Part shown: positions 11,141 to 21,281 of the stretch, one piece after another
Layout: every line of letters starts with the position of its first letter
Numbering within the stretch: position 1 is the first letter of the stretch
Assembly (NCBI GenBank): GCA_018398765.1
Contig: JAHBMJ010000946.1
Coordinates: 1-25,000 of the forward strand
Direction: 5' to 3'
Length of the DNA: 25,000 nucleotides
From: Chromera velia
Taxonomy: Eukaryota; Sar; Chromeraceae
Program-made: the position numbers and the translations under genes
The notes under the pieces: model-generated
Told to the model about the DNA's origin: nothing
Databases searched by the model: none
Seen by the model: only the letters and a program-made list of their open reading frames with translations

Positions 11141-11838
11141 ATGAGCGGCAACCGCAGCTTCCAATTGGAACTGGTCAACTTTACCACGTCAGCCCTCACT
11201 CCTGCAATCGACTGGTGTCGTCTCCTTCTTGCCGCTACGTCCGGCTTGGGCCTGTGCGCAGCCTCTCTTCGGTCTTCTCTCACCCGGACCCTTTCCCTCG
11301 CTGTGAACTCGTTTGGACCCCCGTCGCCCTTCGCCTGACTCCTTTCTGGCCCACAATGCTTCATTCAATGCTCTCGACTTTCTCTCCCGTCTCCTCTCTT
11401 CTTGTCCATTGGTCTTCGCCACACAGCCTGAGTGATGCCCCCTTCCCTTGAAGCTTCACATTTCCTTGCTGCCCTCATTCTGGCGTGTCAGTCTAGAGCA
11501 CTTCGTCTCCCTGATTCATTGCCGTTCCACTCTGTTCTTCCTGCCTTCCCTGTATGGGTGCGTGCTCAAATGTCGGTGTACATTTGCGGACGCCTCTGCA
11601 GAATTGACCTGTATAGATACAGCCACTCAGTACGGAATGGCGAATGGGTTCTCTGCCCGTGCCAGCGCATCAGTCAGTTTGGCCTTCTCTCTCTCAAAAG
11701 CGACCGAGGGGGGGCAAGGTTTCGAATGAGCCGGCGGGACTCTGTTTGTGTTCGGTTCTTTAGACTTCCGTCTCCTTTTCTGGGACATTCCTTTCTCTCT
11801 ATGTAACAGGAGCATGGCCTCGGCCTCCCTTTGTCCCG

Positions 11839-11928
<90 letters not shown>

Positions 11929-13189
11929 CGCGCGAGACAGAGAGAGAGAGAGAGAAAGAGCTTCTCTGTCTGCCTCTTGCTTGTTTAGGGAAAAAGAGAC
12001 CTCTCCGACTTTCACCTCATTTTCTTCGGCCCTCTTCCCCTTCTCTCCCCTCTTTGCAAAGAAAGAGTTGGATTGTTTCTCTTTTTTTGTCCCATCGATT
12101 CTCCTGCAGAGTCCGGAGAGAAGGTCACAATTTCCGCCACGGCACTCTCGGCACTCGGGAACTTCAAAGGAAAGGTCGGTCGTTTTGTAGAGAGACATCC
12201 CAGACGACAAAAGAAAAACACAACAGGGAAGGAACTGAATGAATCTGTTTTCTGTCGTTCTCCAGGAGGACTTCTTCATGCGTCAACCTCCCCCCCTCTC
12301 TTTTTGCTGCGGCGGCTTCTCTTTTCTGTCCTTATGGACATTTGTGCCATTTCTTTCAGTTTGGGTCTAACGCCTGGTTTTTCTTCTCTTTTCTTCCCCT
12401 TTTCTTTTTCTTTCTTGTTCTGCTGCGGCTGGTTCGATCGATCTTTCCTTGTTTGTTTGTTTGTGCCTCGCTTCAGGTGGAGTATGGCGTGATGGTCGGG
12501 GGGACGATATACGTCTGCCTGTGCGAGTTTATCATTCCGATGCTCGCAGAGAATCAGTGAGTCGATCAGCGATGGGAGTCTTTCAACTCCCTTTCTCTCT
12601 CCTCCTCGACCCCCTCCCTGCCTCTCTGTGCGACGCACAGAGAGAAAACTCCTATGTGTGTTGGCTCTAGAGTATGTTGAGGGCACTTGACGGAATGATT
12701 TCCTCCATGCAGGTCACAGCACTGCTTCTTTTTTCCCCTTCCAATTAGCCATTTCTTTCCATGCATCTCTAATGGCGATGCCGCTTAATTGCAGGGTCCA
12801 GTTCACCTGGAGGAAGGTGAAGTCCCAAATGACCGTCAGTGCTGCCCTGGACATGCCGGAGGCCTCCTCCATGTTCGCAATTCGGGTGAGGGCCAGGGGA
12901 AGGCCCACACAGTCAGAGGTCTATAAGGTCGGTCCAGAGGGGAGGGACAGAGTAGGATCTCTTGATAAATCCCCTCAAGCTTGTCGGAGGGGCTTCTGGA
13001 GGGAGGACTTCCGGTGTTGTTTTGAGGGAGTGATTGATTTCCTTCCATTGCCACTGCATCATACCAGGTTCCTGTCTACATGCCGTCGTGGCTTTGGTCA
13101 TCTTGTTCTCTTTTTTTTTCTGTCTGTTTCTTGGTTGCAGTACGAGCTGACGGTGTATGAGACAGAGAGTGGTCCTAGATGTATCAAGG
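11141..13189 (+). other. First beta-sandwich unit (exons 1-6, residues ~5-120)
   Basis: The order is a first strand FQLELVNFT, a Gly-x-Trp turn (NGEWVL), a CQRIKSGEKV segment, then KGKVEYGV, GGTIYVCL and a closing strand MFAIRYELTVYE. This follows the strand and motif order of the second unit at 13604-16258 (first strand with VNxT, a KGxxxxxxY strand, then a closing strand). Aegerolysin-family proteins share this pattern of a first strand, Trp turn, Gly-rich strand pair and closing strand. Assignment is by pattern only, and this unit is the weaker match of the two. Confidence 0.4.
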
Positions 13190-14146
13190 GTCAGTCAGAG
13201 ACTGTTGTTCTTTTTGTTCTTTTCTTTCGCCTTTGTGGTCGCCTGACGTGATATCGTGCATCGCCTCTCACGGTCGTTCTGCCGTACCTCTTCTCTTATC
13301 CATCGGGGTGCCAACACAAAAAAAACAAAAAAGCAGGCCTTGAGGCTCTCTTGCGGATTCTTCTCGGCATTGCAACACATCGATTTGACCGTAATCCAGG
13401 AAACACAGCGACAGCCCTTCTTCTGGTCTCGATCTACTGTGAGTCCTTCGTTCCTTCTTTCATTCCACCTGTTTCGAGTGAGCGGGAGCGGGGCCTTCGG
13501 GTTCAAAAGCGGTCAAATGAAACTCCACACAGTGTTGAAAGGGCAAGAGAAAACTTCTCAACATAAAACCGAACCATGTCGCTGCTCTCTTTTGCTCACG
13601 CAGCGATGAAGTTGGAGACAAGCCAATACGTCGAGAAATGGGGCCACTTCCCCAAGGAAGCGCTCAGTCAGGAAGAGCATGCGCGCGTTGCGACGGGTGC
13701 CCTGAGCAGGGAGAGAGCAGGAAGCACAGGAGCAGCACAGAGAGAGTTGCTAGTGAAGCAGAGCAAACTGGCGAGCACGAAGATTGCAAACTTCCCAAAG
13801 AGCTTCCTCCCTGTAGGCATCAAGGAATGGACCCGATACCTGAGAGGAAGCCTGCGGTCCTGCCTGTTCAAAATCGTCAACCTGACCAGGTGAGTAGGTC
13901 ATTCTCCTTCTTTGGGTATCCACTTGCCTGAATCTTTGTGTGCCGTTCTCTTGTTCACCCTTCTGCGATGTGAATAGGTTTTGTGTGCGCGAGCGTGCGT
14001 GTGCGTGTGTATGTATGTTTGCTTGTTTGTGTTGTGTGCATATGTCTGTGCACGCGTGCGTGCGTGTGTGTGAGTGAGTGTACGTACGTATGTTTGCTTG
14101 CTTGTATGTGTTGTGTGCATATGTCTGTGTGCGCGCGGGCGCACGT

Positions 14147-14185
<39 letters not shown>

Positions 14186-14403
14186 TGGGTGGGTGGGTGG
14201 GTGGGAGGGAAATTTCGGTGGGAAAATTTGAACAGTATCCCTAATCGGGTGGCAGTAGGTCGCTCTGGCTGTTTCAGGTAGCAAGATTTGATGCCTTAAT
14301 TACTTACTGCACGACAGCCCATCGGCCGCGTATCGATCCTCATCCATTCAGGTCATGAATCACGCTGCCAGTCAGTCAGTCCGTGTCTGTGCGCGCGCGC
14401 ACA

Positions 14404-14441
<38 letters not shown>

Positions 14442-17400
14442 CAGATACCCTCTCCTTCTGGACACCGGACACGCGGGGGGAAGGCGGAGAACCACCGACA
14501 GGCAGGCAGGGGAATTCCTCCCCCCCCTCTGCCTCTCGTTGACTGACGGGATCTATGCAGAGGTGGGGGGGGTGTCTGACGGACAGGCAGGAAGAAGAGC
14601 AGGCAGCCATGAAATCTCTTGGGTATTCATCCACTTTCCAGGAATCCATCTTTCGTCATTTGATCTCCTCTCGATACTCCTCAAACACAGACGAGCACAT
14701 AGCCTTTCTGACAGAACGACAAAGAGGCATTTCACTTTGCAAAACGGTTTTTCATTTGATTGAACGAATGCGTTGGGAGGCGTCATTCCTTTACTGTCAG
14801 TTTCCTTCTTCCATGTCGCCCCTTTTCCCTGTGGCACCACTTTTTTCATTTCTTGTCTCTCTCTGTCTCACTTTCTTGCAGTTCCCTCCCGAGGAACTTC
14901 TTCCCTTCGAGATCGGAGAATTCGGTCAGTCAATTAGGCTGTGCGACAGCGATAGGGAGGCAGGCAGGCAGGCAAACACACACGCACACACACATTCGCG
15001 CGTGCACTCAGTGAGAGAGAGAAGGCAGTGAAGGGGAGGAAGCGAGAGACTTGCTGATCAGAAAGCCGCTCGATTATTTGGTCGGGCATTAACGGACAGA
15101 ATGATTGAGGAATTCCTGCAGATGGATTCTTTTGACTCAATGAATGACTCTGCAGCTACGACACTGGACTTTTCCCTCCAGCTTGACATTTCATTCTCTC
15201 TGCTCCCGGTGAAGAGAGGCAGGAAGGACACTTTACAGATCGCACATGCACAAATGTATGTATGCACTCAGTAAAACGTTGACCCAGATGCATACTGAAT
15301 GAATGAAGACGTCTTGATACACATTCTCACTTTTCCACAATGTCTGTACGCAGGCGTGTATTGCACGGGGTTCATGAAGGGCACAGAGGGATCGATCACG
15401 TACGTCCCGGAGGGGGCACGGAACAGGTCAGTCGGCCAGGGGGGATGGATAGGCGTCGCTGTCTCGTGCAGGCCTGCATTTTGTTTTTCTTCTTTTTCCG
15501 AGGAGCGATCTTCTGGTAAAGGCTCTATGTGCATTGCTTAGATTTGGTGGTTTGCTTTCCCTCTTCACATATAGCAGGACGGTCATAAAAATGGTCCCTC
15601 AGGCTGCCTGACTGATCGGCTGACTGACCAACTGAGATTGCGCATATGATTTTTTCACTGACAGACACAGTGATTTTTCCCCTCGCTCCGAAGTGCGTGT
15701 GCGTGAGTTGCGTGCAGCCCCCCGATTGTCCTCTCATGGAGTCACCCGTACATCGGGACCTTCTCGGCAGGGGGCAACTGTCCGAGGAATCAGCTGGAGG
15801 TCTTCGTCTCTACAGGTTGGTCTTTCGGGAAGGGGAAAGAACGGCGGAGCAGCAAGAGAAGTTGTGAGTTCGTGGATGACTATCCCGGTTCAAAGATCGA
15901 AGCTTGTTGATTCCTTAAGGGGGATTGCGTGACTGATGGAAGGCGGGCGACAGAAAGAAGATGAATGAGCGAGAGAGAGCGATAAAAAAGTGGAGAGAGA
16001 GAGCGTCAGTCAGGGCAATGTTGGTTGAGCCTCGAAAGAAGGAAAGAAAAGTTGAGCCTCGAAAGCGACACACAGAGAGGAGCGAGAAGTGCATGCATGT
16101 ACACATCACATCACATCACAGTATTGCATGATGCCTCCCTCTCTTTCCTTCCCAACCTACCAACGGGACCTCCCTCCCTCCCTGCCTCCGCAGATGCGCT
16201 GAACGAGTGCACCTGCATCTTTCGGATTCTGGACCCCTCCAGACCGCCACCCATCCAGGTCTGTCACTTCTCTCTCTATTTTTTCCAGACATCTCCTCCT
16301 CTGTGGACATGTGGGTGGGTGGGTGCGTGGGTGTGTGGCTTCGAGCGTGCGTGCGTGTGTGCAAGAGAGCAGGGTGGGAGGGCGGGGTGAGGTTGGAGTT
16401 TCAAAAAAAGGATTGAAGTTGTTCTCTCCACATACATATCCTCAAATTTCGAAGCATGAAGATAGATACCGCATGGTCATCCTCCACGGAGGTCTTCAAT
16501 TGCTCTGCTGTGTACAGTTCTCTGCACTCACTGCTGCGCCCTGCACAACAGTGCGTTCCTGTTCTGCACACTACAGATAGCAGTCTGCTCAATCGACGGA
16601 CGCATGTGTGAGAAACGGACGAAATAAATGCATGAATGGCATATGACCCCCGGCCGAAGGTGACTCAAGAAGTCACGGTTGCGCAGCACAAGACCGAGAA
16701 AGAAAAAGCAACTCTTCCTTCCCTCTGTTTTTCCATGGGCATGCATGCCTGCAGTTGATGAAGGCGTTCACGATTGCGCAGCCGAAGGAAAGAGACAGAG
16801 AAAGAACTGGAACCGGACCAACAAACACCATGAGTAGCGGAGCCCGTGGAGGAGGAAAAGACGGCAGCCCGCTCCACTCACAGCCCTCCATGCTCCTGGG
16901 AGGACCCGCAGCCGCACAGCCGGGGGCGGAGAGACAGCTGAGACAGGCAGAGAGAGAAGGAATGGATGTCTTACCGATGCTGGCACAGGTCGGTCGGTCG
17001 GTCGGTCAGCTTTCCTTTGTCTGTCTGTCGGTTCAAGCTGAGGTGACGTGAGGTCGTGTGACGATTCTGATGGCGCGTTTTTATTTCTACTCCCTCCATT
17101 CTCTGTTGTGTATACGAGTCCTCCTGATTGCCCTTGAGTCCCTCAGCTCGGTGAGTTGCCCTTCCCCCCTTCTTCACTCAGGAGGAAATGAACAACGAAT
17201 ACCTCTCTCTTCCCTCCATTGCTGCCTGTCCTCTCTGCAGGCTGTGCAGGAGCAAGCCCGCAACACGGCAGCAGAGCGACTGCCCCAAAGGCGGAAGAGG
17301 CCCTTCCTTGACCTGGACAGTCCCCGCGCCTTTCTCTCCTCAGCGATGCAGAAGCAGGCCCAACTCGCGAGGGGAACCAGGTCATTCCATGTCTCCACTG

Positions 17401-19065
17401 CTCACACGTCCTCGTCGCCCTTCGCATCCCTCCCAGGCTCTGCGCAACTAGTGTTGCAATGGCGTATCGGTCCGGAAGTCTTCACGAAGAGGTGGACTCT
17501 GGACGAACCCCTGCGGCTCTTCCCCGCACGGCCTGGCGGACTGGAGACGCCCTCCGGGACCCCCCCCTCTCCGTTCTCCTCCCCGGAGTCCATCCACAAG
17601 ATCCTCATGCTGGCAGGCTCGGTGGGTGGGTGGGTGGGTGGGTGAGAGAAAGAAAGAGAGAAGGCATGCGTATGGGTATGTTTGAGAGTCTCCTTTGCGA
17701 TCGCCGGTTTTGGATGAGTTCCATCTTTTTTGTTCCACTTGTAGGCCTCGCCTCTGCTTCTTTTGCCTCGACTGTCTGCGCAAGGGGGGGCCTCTCCTTC
17801 CACAGTCGCCTGGTTTTTTGGCTGACTGTCTTGCTGACTGTCCGATATGACTCAAGATCCATATGGATTGTTTGTGCTAATCAAATGCGTGTTCCGTCAA
17901 TTCCTTTGTGGAACTGTCGCCATATGCACTTCCTGGGTGGATGTTCTTAGCTTACTGAACAAAATGGTTTGAGGAAGGTCGCTGTGGGGTTTGACTGTCG
18001 GAGTGAGTGCTCGCTCGCGTACAGAAAGACGTCGAGGGCCTCCAATCCCTTCCTTTGATTGCTGCACGATTGTTGCCCTTGCGAATTCCGCAGGTTTCCC
18101 GCGATCAGCGATACATCGAGAGGCAGTTGCGCATCGACCCGCTTTCCCTCGACTTGGCAGCAGACATGCTCTCAGGGAGCGGGGGGGGAGAGGGCGGGCA
18201 CGGAAGGGACTCGGCAATGCCGACAGAGGCTGCACTCATGGACGCCATCTACTTCTCTCTGAACACTCTTGCCAAGGGCCTCCGACCCGTCATTGCACGG
18301 AACATGTCGCAAAAGTCAGTGAGGGATAAGGACTTTCCCTATCGTCGGCGTTTCTCTTGTGTTTGTACGTGTATGTGTGCGTGTATATGTCTGTGCGCGC
18401 GTGCGCTAACTCACGATGGGACTGCGTTCCTCGCATACACACACACCACCTCTGATTGGTTTCTTCATTCTCGTGTCTGGGCTCTCTTCCCCCCCCCTCC
18501 CCTCAGGTTCGGTGCCCACTGGGCACGCAACTGCGGAATTCCACGCGGGCACTGGTGGTATGAGCCCAAACCGGGACCCCCGAAGGAGAGGAAGGACGAC
18601 AGCGACTATCAGCTAGACGCAGAGGGAGCTCTGTTAGTCATGGTCAGTCAATCTGTCGTTCTGTCGCTCTCGTTCTTCCTTCCTTCACCCTGCCTGCCTG
18701 CCTGCCTGCCTGCCTGCTTGTGTGTGTGTGTGTGTGTGTGTGTGCGAGCGCGCGCTCGCCTGTTTGTTGTCTGAGCTGGACACAACAGAAGAATCGACCG
18801 ATATCTTTAATCGGTGAGTGGAATGAATGAGGCAGGAAGGAGTCGTTGAGTGTCCTTCCTCGAAAGTTCATTCCACTCCGTCTGTCTGTCTGTCATGTCA
18901 GAAGAGAATGAAGAAAGACAAAAAGGGAAAGAAAAGACGATATAGCCTGTCTGTCTCTGTCTGTCTGTCTGTCTGTCTGTCTGTCAAGGTTTCATGAAGA
19001 AAGAGAAAAAGGGAAAGAAACCATCCAGTCTCTCAAGGTTTGCAAAACAGCCACCCTGTTGCCCC

Positions 19066-19102
<37 letters not shown>

Positions 19103-20690
19103 CTGCAGCACTCCAACTGGGAGAAGACGTTCAGCAAAGAAATCGACTCGCCTCAAATTTTGCACCAACTGCAGGTAGGTAACTTCCTGGCTGCATGGGT
19201 GCATGCACTGGATGGGAGGAAGTGAACAATCGGAGGGGAGGCGGCAATGTGTGGATTCAACTCATGGCAAAGAAGTTCTTTGTTGTTTCTATTGCTGCTT
19301 GGCCCGCAGCCTATTTTTTCCTGTGTTCTCGTTTCATGCTCCTAGCAAGTCTGTGGGAGAAGAATTTGAAAAACGCTATTCATGGCTGGTTCCACATTCA
19401 TCGAAATTTTGATTGCAGGCGGTCGCCATCCACTGGGCAACTTTGGACCGCAGCAAATTTGATGCTCATTTTGGTGAGTCGACTCAAGAGGAGACGAAAC
19501 GAGCTAAGAAAGGACGGGGAGATCGGAGCCTCCTGTCGGGTGTTTGCTTCTTCTTTACATGCCTTCCTGGTTCGCCGCTTTGCTTCACCTTTTCTTGAGA
19601 GTGAGTGATGAACTGACTGCTCGGTGTCGACGGCCCGTTCCTCTTGTCTTCCTCTATGTATTGAACCGTCCTGCTTGATGTTTGCTTGAAGCCCTGAATG
19701 TTTCTCTGTTGGTGTGCATGATTGCAGTCCATGCAGTCATGGAGTCGGCCATCGAGCTTTTGCAGGTCGGTGGTATTTTTGTGTGTGTGCATGCACGTGT
19801 GATCCCATCGCTGCGTCCTTTTTTGCCCACAGTTCTCGCCTACAAACATCCGAGATTTGGTTTTGATTGGGTGCACATGAAGGAAGATCGCTGTCCCTCC
19901 AATCTGTCTGTCCAAACGCCTGGCTGTCTTTCACACAGAGGTGAATGCACAATTGCTCCTACTTGTGTGTGTGTGTGTGTGTGGCATTGTGTCATTACAG
20001 GGTGTTGGAACAAGTCAAGAGCACGTTGTAGCTCTGAGGCAGTACAGAGACTCAGTCTTCGGAGAGTCCTGGGGGGCGGGGTACGACACAGCCGGGCCGT
20101 CTCCTGCGGCGTCCCACACGGCTTCTGGGTCGACTTCCATCTTTCCGGCTTCTTCTACCACCGGAGGAGGGGGGGCAGCTGCTGCTTCTGGGGGTCCCCG
20201 TGCAGTTTTGAGTGATCACGCAGGGACGCTCTCGAGCCGTTCCGGTCAGGGACAGCAGAGGCAGACAGCAGGAGGGACCCAGCCAGGAGGGGATCCACGG
20301 AACCTCCGGACAGGCTCTCATTCGTCTTCGTCAGGGGGGGGCGTTCTGACGGCCTCGGGGGGACATTTCGATCACCAGCCGGGGGGGGAAAGGCGGGTTG
20401 CCAGACCGCAGCCACCCCCCCCTCCCCTGCCCCCTGAGAGTGGAAGAGGGGGAGCACAGGGCGCTCCTGTTGCCGGAAGGCGAATGGAGGCGCCGCCTTC
20501 GTCCTCAGCGAACTTGGGAGCATCACGAGGTGCAGTCTCTCAGCCTGCCAGAGACCCGACGCCACCTTCATCGCATGTACAGGGGGGCAGACCTTCATCG
20601 TCGGGATCCAGTGGGCAGCCTGAGCAGAGTATTTCCTGGAGTGGGAAGGGATCGCGCCGGATAACGGCGCTAGACGATTTTCTCGGTTAA
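11141..20690 (+). CDS. 21-exon protein: two aegerolysin/actinoporin-like units plus degenerate Swt1-type HEPN
   Basis: Exons: 11141-11214, 11623-11672, 12110-12174, 12477-12556, 12795-12885, 13141-13189, 13337-13438, 13604-13889, 14445-14562, 14882-14924, 15354-15426, 15718-15815, 16194-16258, 16755-16988, 17241-17621, 18094-18314, 18507-18642, 19109-19174, 19419-19473, 19728-19765, 20001-20690. Phases agree at every junction and the sum is 3015 nt (1004 aa). ATG 11141 is the first after an in-frame stop at 11105. Residues ~5-120 and ~253-395 look like two beta-sandwich units of aegerolysin/actinoporin type. Residues 399-603 are largely low complexity. Residues ~645-780 resemble a Swt1-type HEPN domain with altered catalytic residues. 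A Gly/Ser/Pro-rich tail ends in ITALDDFLG. No signal peptide or membrane segment is seen. Exons 1-2 are the least certain; exon 5 could end at 12927 and exon 16 could begin at 18025, both in frame. Function unknown; binding membrane lipid or acting in a conflict response are guesses. Confidence 0.75.
11842..11960. repeat. Compound microsatellite (CT)n(TG)n(CG)n(AG)n in intron 2
   Basis: CT units run 11842-11879, TG units to 11920, CG units 11921-11934, and AG-rich units to about 11960. The alternating TG/CG part is a classic Z-DNA-prone sequence, and the CT part can form triplex DNA. Confidence 0.95.
14005..14210. repeat. TG-rich tandem repeats and (GGGT)n in intron 8
   Basis: A ~60-base TG-rich segment (about 14005-14060) recurs at about 14079-14140. 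Pure GT units follow (14148-14180), then GGGT units (14181-14206) with four or more G-triplets spaced by single bases, which could form a G-quadruplex in the sense RNA. Confidence 0.85.
14389..14439. repeat. (GC)n/(GT)n tract abutting the acceptor of exon 9
   Basis: GC alternation at 14391-14400 and GT alternation at 14407-14437 lead directly into GCGTGCAG at the splice acceptor (exon begins 14445). The usual pyrimidine tract is absent. Confidence 0.9.
16989..17008. repeat. (GTCG)n tract starting at the exon 14 splice donor
   Basis: Tandem GTCG units begin exactly at the proposed donor, so several near-identical GTCGGT donors lie 4 bases apart. Confidence 0.85.
17621..17643. repeat. (GTGG)n tract starting at the exon 15 splice donor
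   Basis: Tandem GTGG units begin at the proposed donor (17622). The G-triplets in the sense strand are G-quadruplex capable, and equivalent donors recur every 4 bases. Confidence 0.85.
18689..18744. repeat. (CTGC)n followed by (TG)n in intron 17
   Basis: CTGC units at 18690-18717 are followed by TG units to 18744. Intron 17 (18643-19108) is largely built of such tracts. Confidence 0.9.
18905..19024. repeat. (GTCT)n with flanking purine-rich direct repeats in intron 17
   Basis: GTCT units at about 18947-18984 lie between two ~28-base purine-rich copies, 18909-18938 and 18995-19024. Both copies contain GAAGAAAGA, then AAAAAGGGAAAGAAA. Confidence 0.85.
19068..19106. repeat. (CTGC)n tract forming the acceptor of exon 18
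   Basis: About nine CTGC units run directly into CTGCAG, the proposed acceptor (exon begins 19109). The repeat itself provides the pyrimidines before the AG. Confidence 0.9.
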
Positions 20691-20755
20691 CCATGACGTA
20701 TGCAACCGACTTGATGTTATGTAATTTAGTATGTATTTTCAATATTCAAAGCCTC

Positions 20756-20761
20756 ATTAAA
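20756..20761 (+). terminator. Possible polyadenylation signal of the 21-exon gene
   Basis: ATTAAA lies 66 bases after the stop codon, after TGTAATTT at 20730-20737. It is a plausible but short match. Confidence 0.25.
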
Positions 20762-21281
20762 CTTAGGTATGAACATGATCTACCGGCCGTCCTGTATTAA
20801 GTTCTGCTTGGAACTTGCGAGAAAGAGCAAGTTGTGTAGTGCAAGTCACAACCTGGAACATTAATGTTATCCTATCTCATTTTAAAAAGTCTAACCCACT
20901 CTCACTACACTCGTCGAGAAGTCCAAACAAATTAATTTCAAAACATTAGAAAAAGAAAACGCTCATGCATTTGAGAAGTGTGAGTGAATAGACAGGAATG
21001 CGTACGGTCGTACATGTCCTTTTGGTGTCTATTTCCTTCTTTCGAATCTTTCCTTTCCTACTAGATTTGCGGTGTACATTATTGTGCTCACTTTCCAATA
21101 CTTTACGAGGAGTCTTTAAATCAGGACTACATCGCAGATAGAAAGAAAAGTAGATACAATCTGAGTAGAAAGAGGTTGCATCGTCCGCACCGCCACATCG
21201 TAGTGGTGTGCGCCACTACGCTACTGCAAGGAATTTGCGTCAAACAAGAACTGGAAAGAAGTTCGTGTGCATACCATACGT

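Larger units (their letters stand above)
13604..16258 (+). other. Second beta-sandwich unit, aegerolysin-like (exons 8-13, residues ~253-395)
   Basis: The strand LFKIVNLT opens the unit, followed after a loop by PPEELLPFEIGEFG. Then come GFMKGTEGSITY and VLSWSHPYIGTFS, and the unit closes with LEVFVS and CTCIFRILD. The GTEGxxxY strand followed by a WxxPYxG motif is the recognisable signature of the aegerolysin-like fold; I use it as a pattern, not a database hit. Proteins of this fold bind membrane lipids, and some form pores with a partner. Exon 9 adds ~24 basic and low-complexity residues in the first loop. The first part of exon 8 (residues 171-250) is a helical, charged linker and not part of the fold. 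Confidence 0.55.
18094..20000 (+). other. Swt1-type HEPN-like segment with degenerate active site (exons 16-20)
   Basis: Residues ~645-775 follow the layout of the HEPN domain found in Swt1 and in many bacterial proteins. A helix containing LNTLAKGLRPVIARNM leads to FGAHW, then a variable loop and a LLVMHSNWEKTF helix. The signature region reads AVAIHWATLD, followed by a last helix HAVMESAIELLQ. In active members the signature is RNxWAH, giving the R-x4-6-H RNase motif. Here Arg is replaced by Ala747, Asn by Ile748 and His by Thr752, while Trp750 and Ala751 remain. I infer a non-catalytic HEPN fold. The call rests on pattern memory and needs a profile search. Confidence 0.55.

Noticed and set aside
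11674..12279. A 201-codon minus-strand open frame
   Set aside because: It crosses a compound microsatellite and lies antisense to introns and an exon of the well-supported plus-strand gene; composition is Arg/Glu/His repeats.
12886..12927. Extending exon 5 to the GTCGGT donor at 12928
   Set aside because: Also in frame, but ending at 12885 (GTGAGG) gives a continuous strand MFAIR-YELTVYE that suits the fold better.
16755..16988. A coiled-coil or named domain in exon 14
   Set aside because: The residues are charged and low complexity with no heptad pattern I could defend.
18689..19108. CRISPR-like or tandem array in the CTGC/GTCT repeats
   Set aside because: These are plain microsatellites inside an intron, with no spacers of regular length.
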